Origin: an uncultured Rhodospirillaceae bacterium
Lineage (GTDB): Bacteria > Pseudomonadota > Alphaproteobacteria > Azospirillales > Azospirillaceae
Direction of reading: 5' to 3'
Length of the DNA stretch: 64,000 bases
Assembly: GCA_937927415.1 (NCBI GenBank)
Contig: CALBDS010000036.1
Coordinates: forward strand, 1-64,000
Translations under genes and position numbers: made by a program
The notes under the pieces: generated by a model
What the model was told of the DNA's origin: nothing
The model's database searches: none
What the model saw: the letters and a program-made list of their open reading frames with translations, nothing else
In this document: piece by piece, positions 59,700-64,000 of the stretch
How positions within the stretch are numbered: position 1 is the stretch's first letter
Layout of the letters: every line of letters begins with the position of its first letter

Positions 59700-61714
59700 G
59701 CCTTTTTCCCCTCCGCGATCTCGATGGACAGCAGTTCCACCCCCTCGGCCACCTGATCCCCGGCGGCGAAGTTCACGGCGGTGACACGGCCGGCGGCGGG
59801 GGCCTTGATGGTGTGTTCCATCTTCATGGCTTCCAGCAGCATCAAGGGCGCGCCGCGCTCGACATCCTGCCCCTCGTCCACCAGCACGCGGACGACGGTG
59901 CCGGGCATGGGCGCGGTCAGCTTGCCCGATCCGCCCTCCGTCTCCGCCGCCTTGGCTGCGGGGTCGTCCAGGCGCAGGCGCCACACCAGACCGGCGCCGG
60001 GCAGGATGGTGATGTCGTCCTTCTGCATCACCACCGTGGCCCGCACCTGCTCGGCCCCCAGCACCACCGTCAGCGTGCCGTCGTCGAGCGAAACGGACGA
60101 CGCCGTGACCGTCCCCTCGCCTTCCACCTCCACCTCATAGGTGCCGCCCGCGCGGAAATGCAGGGTGACGGTGCGCAACGTCTCCCCATCCAGGAAGCGC
60201 AGGTCATGGTGGTTGTCGTCGTTCAACCGCCAGCCGGTGGCCAGCAGCCAGGGGGAATGCGGGTCGGTCCCGGCACGGGCCGCTGCCAGCACGTCCCCAT
60301 GGCGGCGCATCAGCACGGCCAGGGCCGCCAGCACCAGCCCGCGCCCCGGCACCGGGGCCGGCGGCGGCAGCAGGTCGTCGCGGTGCCGCTCGATGAAGCC
60401 GGTGTCGATTTCCACATCCTTGAACGCCGCATGGCCGGCGATGGCGGTCAGGAAGGCGACGTTGGTCGTCACCCCCACCACCTGATAATCGGCCAGCGCC
60501 CGGTGCAGCCGGCGCAAGGCGGCGTCGCGGGTCTCGTCCCACACGATCAGCTTGGCGATCATGGGGTCGTAGTGGACGGTGACCGAATCCCCCTCGCGCA
60601 CGCCGGTATCGACGCGGACGTGGGCGTTTTCCGCGGGCGGGCGCAGGCGGACCAGACGGCCCGTCTGGGGCAGGAAATCGCGCTGGGGGTCTTCGGCGTA
60701 CAGCCGCGCCTCGAACGCGTGGCCCTTGCGCACAAGCTGGTCCTGCATCAGCGGCAGCGGCTGGCCCGAGGCGACCCGGATCTGCCATTCGACGAGATCC
60801 TGGCCGGTGATCATCTCCGTCACCGGATGCTCCACCTGCAGCCGGGTGTTCATCTCGATGAAGTAGAAGCGGCCATCCTCGTAGAGGAATTCCACCGTGC
60901 CGGCACCGACATAGTTGACCGCGCGGGCGGCGGCCACCGCCGCCTCGCCCATGCGGCGGCGGATGTCGTCGGGCAAGCTGGGGGCCGGCGCCTCCTCGAT
61001 CACCTTCTGGTGACGGCGCTGGAGCGAGCAATCGCGCTCGAACAGATAGACCGCGTTGCCGTGGGTGTCGGCGAAGACCTGGATTTCCACATGGCGCGGA
61101 CGGGTCAGGTACTTTTCCAACAGCAGGCTGTCGTCGCCGAACGCGGCTTTCGCTTCACGGCGGGCACCGGCCACGGCATCGGCGAAGTCGGCCGGGTCGC
61201 GCACCACGCGCATCCCCTTGCCGCCGCCGCCGGCGGATGCCTTGACCAGCACGGGATAGCCGATGCGCTCGGCCGCCGCCGCCAGGGTGTCGAGATCCTG
61301 GGCGGTGCCGTGGTATCCCGGAACCAGCGGCACGTCGGCACCGCTCATCACCCGCTTGGATTCCGCCTTGGACCCCATGACCCGGATCGCCTCGATGGGC
61401 GGGCCGATGAAGGTGATGCCGGATTCGGCGCACGCGGCGGCAAAGCCGGCGTTTTCCGACAGAAAGCCGTAGCCGGGGTGGATGGCCTGGGCGCCCGTCC
61501 AGCGGGCCACCTCCAGGATCTTGTCCCCGCGCAAATAGCTTTCGGAGGCTGCGGCGGGGCCGATGCACACGGCCTCGTCGGCAAGCGCCACGTGCAGCGC
61601 CTTGGCGTCGGCTTCCGAATGAACGGCGACGGTGCGGATGCCCAGACGGCGGGCGGTGCGGATCACGCGGGCGGCGATTTCGCCGCGGTTGGCAATCAGA
61701 ATGGTGTCGAACAT
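59696..61714 (-). CDS. liuD: Methylcrotonyl-CoA carboxylase biotin-containing alpha subunit
   Basis: A 672-residue biotin-dependent carboxylase subunit. A biotin carboxylase domain (ILIANRGEIAARVIRTARRLG; ATP-grasp KASAGGGGKGMR) is followed by a linker and a C-terminal biotinyl domain with EAMKMEHT. Neighbouring liuB/C/E genes identify the substrate as methylcrotonyl-CoA rather than propionyl-CoA. Confidence 0.93.
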   Translation of the reverse strand: MFDTILIANRGEIAARVIRTARRLGIRTVAVHSEADAKALHVALADEAVCIGPAAASESYLRGDKILEVARWTGAQAIHPGYGFLSENAGFAAACAESGITFIGPPIEAIRVMGSKAESKRVMSGADVPLVPGYHGTAQDLDTLAAAAERIGYPVLVKASAGGGGKGMRVVRDPADFADAVAGARREAKAAFGDDSLLLEKYLTRPRHVEIQVFADTHGNAVYLFERDCSLQRRHQKVIEEAPAPSLPDDIRRRMGEAAVAAARAVNYVGAGTVEFLYEDGRFYFIEMNTRLQVEHPVTEMITGQDLVEWQIRVASGQPLPLMQDQLVRKGHAFEARLYAEDPQRDFLPQTGRLVRLRPPAENAHVRVDTGVREGDSVTVHYDPMIAKLIVWDETRDAALRRLHRALADYQVVGVTTNVAFLTAIAGHAAFKDVEIDTGFIERHRDDLLPPPAPVPGRGLVLAALAVLMRRHGDVLAAARAGTDPHSPWLLATGWRLNDDNHHDLRFLDGETLRTVTLHFRAGGTYEVEVEGEGTVTASSVSLDDGTLTVVLGAEQVRATVVMQKDDITILPGAGLVWRLRLDDPAAKAAETEGGSGKLTAPMPGTVVRVLVDEGQDVERGAPLMLLEAMKMEHTIKAPAAGRVTAVNFAAGDQVAEGVELLSIEIAEGKKA

Positions 61715-61719
61715 CGGCG

Positions 61720-62517
61720 TCAGCCCTCCGCGCCCGGCGTGCGCCAGCGGGGTTTGCGTTTTTCCAGGAAAGCCCCCACCCCCTCGCGCCCTTCATCAGA
61801 GGCGCGGACGGCGGCGATGCGCTGGGCGGTCCAGTCCAGCACATCCTCCCCCGGTTCCGGGCGGGTGACCCCGGCGATGAGTTCCTTGGCCGCGGCCTGG
61901 GCGGCGGGGCCGCCCTCGGCCAGCCGGGCCAGGGTGTCGGCCACGGCGGCGGCCAGCGCGTCCGCCGCCACCACCTGATGCACCAGCCCCAGCCGGTGCG
62001 CCTCGTCGGCGGAAAAGCGTTCGGCGGTCAGGAAATAGCGCCGGCTGGCCCGTTCGCCGATGGCGGCGATGACATAGGGGCTGATGACGGCGGGGATCAG
62101 CCCCAGCTTGACCTCCGACAGGCAGAACGCCGCGGTGTCGGCAGCGATGGCGATGTCGCAGGCGGCCACCAGCCCGACCCCGCCGCCATAAGCCGCCCCC
62201 TGCACCGCCGCCACCACCGGCTTGGGGCAGCGGTCGATGGTGCGCATCAGCCGGGCCAAGGCGCGGGCGTCGTGCAGGTTCTCGTCCTGCGAATACCCCG
62301 CCATCCGCTTCATCCAGCCCAGATCGGCCCCGGCGGAAAAGCTGGGGCCGGAGGCGGCCAGGACCACGGCGCGCACACCGTCATCGGCCTCGGCCTTCTC
62401 GAAGGCATCGGTCAGGGAGGCTATCAGCGCATCGTCGAAGGCGTTGTGACGGTCGGCACGGTTGAGCGTGATATAGGCCACCGGGCCGTCGCGGTGGGTC
62501 AGTACGGCATCGGTCAT
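61720..62517 (-). CDS. liuC: Methylglutaconyl-CoA hydratase (enoyl-CoA hydratase family)
   Basis: A 265-residue crotonase-fold enzyme that hydrates 3-methylglutaconyl-CoA to HMG-CoA. Oxyanion-hole regions are SFSAGADLGWMKRM and VQGAAYGGGVGLVAACDIAIA. The specific substrate is inferred from the operon (between liuB and liuD). Confidence 0.9.
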   Translation of the reverse strand: MTDAVLTHRDGPVAYITLNRADRHNAFDDALIASLTDAFEKAEADDGVRAVVLAASGPSFSAGADLGWMKRMAGYSQDENLHDARALARLMRTIDRCPKPVVAAVQGAAYGGGVGLVAACDIAIAADTAAFCLSEVKLGLIPAVISPYVIAAIGERASRRYFLTAERFSADEAHRLGLVHQVVAADALAAAVADTLARLAEGGPAAQAAAKELIAGVTRPEPGEDVLDWTAQRIAAVRASDEGREGVGAFLEKRKPRWRTPGAEG

Positions 62518-62535
62518 GATCCCCTCCTCCCCCCA

Positions 62536-64000
62536 TCACATGCGGAACACGCCGAACGGCGTCGGCGGGATCGGCGCGTTGAGCGAGGCGGAAATGCCCA
62601 AGCCCAGCACCATGCGCGCGTCGGCGGGATCGACGATGCCGTCGTCCCACAGCCGGGCGCTGGCGTAATAGGGGTGCCCTTGCGTTTCGTACTGCTGGCG
62701 GATGGGGGCCTTGAAGGCGTCCTCGTCCTCCGCCGACCACGTCTTGCCCTGAGCCTCCAGCGCGTCGCGGCGCACCTGGGCCAGCACGCCCGCCGCCTGC
62801 TCGCCGCCCATCACCGCGATGCGGGAATTGGGCCACATCCACAGGAAGCGCGGGCTGTAGGCCCGTCCGCACATGCCGTAGTTGCCGGCACCATAGCTGC
62901 CGCCGACGATCATGGTGAATTTGGGGACCTTGGCACAGGCGACCGCGGTCACCAGCTTGGCCCCGTCCTTGGCGATGCCGCCGCTCTCATACTTGCGGCC
63001 CACCATGAAGCCGGTGATGTTCTGCAGGAACACCAGCGGAATGCCGCGCTGGCAGCACAGCTCCACGAAATGCGCGCCCTTCAGCGCGGATTCGGAGAAC
63101 AGAATGCCGTTGTTGGCGATGATTCCCACCGGATAGCCGAAGATGTGGGCGAAGCCGCACACCAGCGTGGCGCCGTACAGTGGCTTGAACTCGTCGAACC
63201 GGCTGCCGTCCACCACGCGGGCGATGACCTCGCGGATGTCGAACGGCTTGCGGGCGTCGTTGGGGATGATGCCGTAGAGTTCGCGCGGGTCGTACAGCGG
63301 TTCTTCCGGGGTGCGCAGCGCCAGCGGCACCGATTTGGTGCGGTTCAGGTTGCCCACCACCTGACGGGCCAGCGCCAGCGCGTGGGCGTCGTTCATGGCG
63401 TAATGGTCGGCCACGCCCGAGGTGCGGCAATGCACGTCGGCACCGCCGAGATCCTCCGCCGACACCACCTCGCCGGTGGCGGCCTTCACCAGCGGCGGGC
63501 CGCCCAGGAAGATGGTGCCCTGGTTGCGGACGATGATCGCCTCGTCCGACATGGCGGGAACATAGGCGCCGCCGGCGGTGCAGCTTCCCATCACCACGGC
63601 GATCTGGGGGATGCCCGCCGCCGACATGTTGGCCTGGTTGAAGAAGATGCGCCCGAAATGGTCGCGGTCGGGGAACACCTCGTCCTGGTTGGGCAGGTTG
63701 GCGCCGCCGCTGTCCACCAGATAAAGGCAGGGCAGATTGTTCTGTTGCGCGATTTCCTGAGCGCGCAGGTGCTTCTTGACGGTCAGGGGGTAATAGGTGC
63801 CGCCCTTCACCGTGGCGTCGTTGGCGATCACCATGCATTCCTGGCCCATGACGGACCCGATGCCGGTGACGATGCCCGCCGCCGGGATGTTGTCGTCATA
63901 GACCCCATAGGCCGCCATCTGGGACAGTTCCAGAAACGGCGAGCCGACGTCCAGCAGGTGGCGGATGCGCTCGCGCGGCAGCAGCTTGCCGCGTGCGGTG
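62536..64000 (-). CDS. liuB: Methylcrotonyl-CoA carboxylase beta subunit (5-prime end outside window)
   Basis: Carboxyltransferase subunit paired with LiuD. The visible 487 codons include SGGANLPNQDEVF, GSCTAGGAYVPAMSDE, GFMVGRKYESGGI and the final NAPIPPTPFGVFRM. The frame stays open to the window edge (TARGKLLPRERI...), so the N-terminus is missing. Isovaleryl-CoA dehydrogenase (liuA) would be expected further upstream on this strand. Confidence 0.93.
   Translation of the reverse strand, partial: TARGKLLPRERIRHLLDVGSPFLELSQMAAYGVYDDNIPAAGIVTGIGSVMGQECMVIANDATVKGGTYYPLTVKKHLRAQEIAQQNNLPCLYLVDSGGANLPNQDEVFPDRDHFGRIFFNQANMSAAGIPQIAVVMGSCTAGGAYVPAMSDEAIIVRNQGTIFLGGPPLVKAATGEVVSAEDLGGADVHCRTSGVADHYAMNDAHALALARQVVGNLNRTKSVPLALRTPEEPLYDPRELYGIIPNDARKPFDIREVIARVVDGSRFDEFKPLYGATLVCGFAHIFGYPVGIIANNGILFSESALKGAHFVELCCQRGIPLVFLQNITGFMVGRKYESGGIAKDGAKLVTAVACAKVPKFTMIVGGSYGAGNYGMCGRAYSPRFLWMWPNSRIAVMGGEQAAGVLAQVRRDALEAQGKTWSAEDEDAFKAPIRQQYETQGHPYYASARLWDDGIVDPADARMVLGLGISASLNAPIPPTPFGVFRM

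Noticed and set aside
59813..61978. 721-codon plus-strand frame across liuD
   Set aside because: Antisense shadow; liuD shows biotin carboxylase and biotinyl motifs.
1..64000. CRISPR array
   Set aside because: No regularly spaced repeats of 24-40 bases and no cas genes were seen.
1..64000. Insertion sequence with DDE transposase
   Set aside because: No transposase gene was recognised; mobility here rests on tyrosine recombinases.

Overview
The window is high-GC DNA from an alphaproteobacterium. The gene orders dusB(nifR3)-ntrB-ntrC-ntrY-ntrX ... trkA-HAD-hfq-hflX and xseB-ispA-dxs, a pyruvate dehydrogenase E1-beta carrying its own lipoyl domain, and a complete ntrBC/ntrYX set point to the Rhodospirillales, most likely an Azospirillum-like genus. 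This placement is inferred from gene content; no 16S gene is present.

Layout. (1) 1-13.5 kb: parE, a hotdog thioesterase, ftsB, the pyruvate dehydrogenase operon pdhA-pdhB-pdhC-lpdA, a DUF29 gene, lipA, a COQ10/RatA-like gene, then on the minus strand a CinA-like amidase and the fused ispDF, and a CcsA-type membrane protein. Lipoate synthase beside the lipoate-using complex is a sensible grouping. (2) 13.6-26.4 kb: nitrogen and stress regulation (dusB-ntrBC, ntrYX), tRNA-Ile2(CAT), a TauE-type permease, trkA, a HAD phosphatase, hfq and hflX. (3) 26.4-43.4 kb: a proline-rich exported protein coupled to an IMPase-like gene, mazG, a second TauE permease, a SPOR protein, a minus-strand isoprenoid block (xseB-ispA-dxs) with tlyA and a HisKA_2-type kinase, a histone-deacetylase-family gene, a TusA-like protein divergent from a probable SqrR/BigR-like sulfur sensor, a PAS-REC orphan, and a LysR-linked quinone-stress cluster (wrbA, glutathionyl-hydroquinone reductase, pirin).

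(4) 43.48-56.09 kb is an integrative genomic island of about 12.6 kb. It sits at the 3-prime end of tRNA-Gln(TTG). The last 20 bases of the tRNA (43478-43497) recur exactly at 56067-56086, giving attL and attR, and a tyrosine integrase lies immediately inside attL. Cargo: a probable HUH-type replication protein with a C-terminal AT-hook-like tail; a control region full of inverted repeats; a PD-(D/E)XK nuclease resembling PGN_0703-type enzymes; an XRE regulator divergent from a three-gene module with a YARHG exported protein; a second tyrosine recombinase; and a translationally coupled pair made of a HEPN-like protein and a 916-residue protein with two ATPase modules (a KGGVGR-type ParA/MinD-like domain followed by a second P-loop NTPase). 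This last pair is the best candidate for an undescribed, probably anti-phage, system. Its visibly lower GC and different codon use suggest separate acquisition.

(5) 56.2-64 kb: a WYL-like protein of unknown role, a tandem universal stress protein, and the liu leucine/isovalerate operon on the minus strand (liuB partial at the window edge, liuC, liuD, liuE). Together these convert methylcrotonyl-CoA to acetoacetate and acetyl-CoA.
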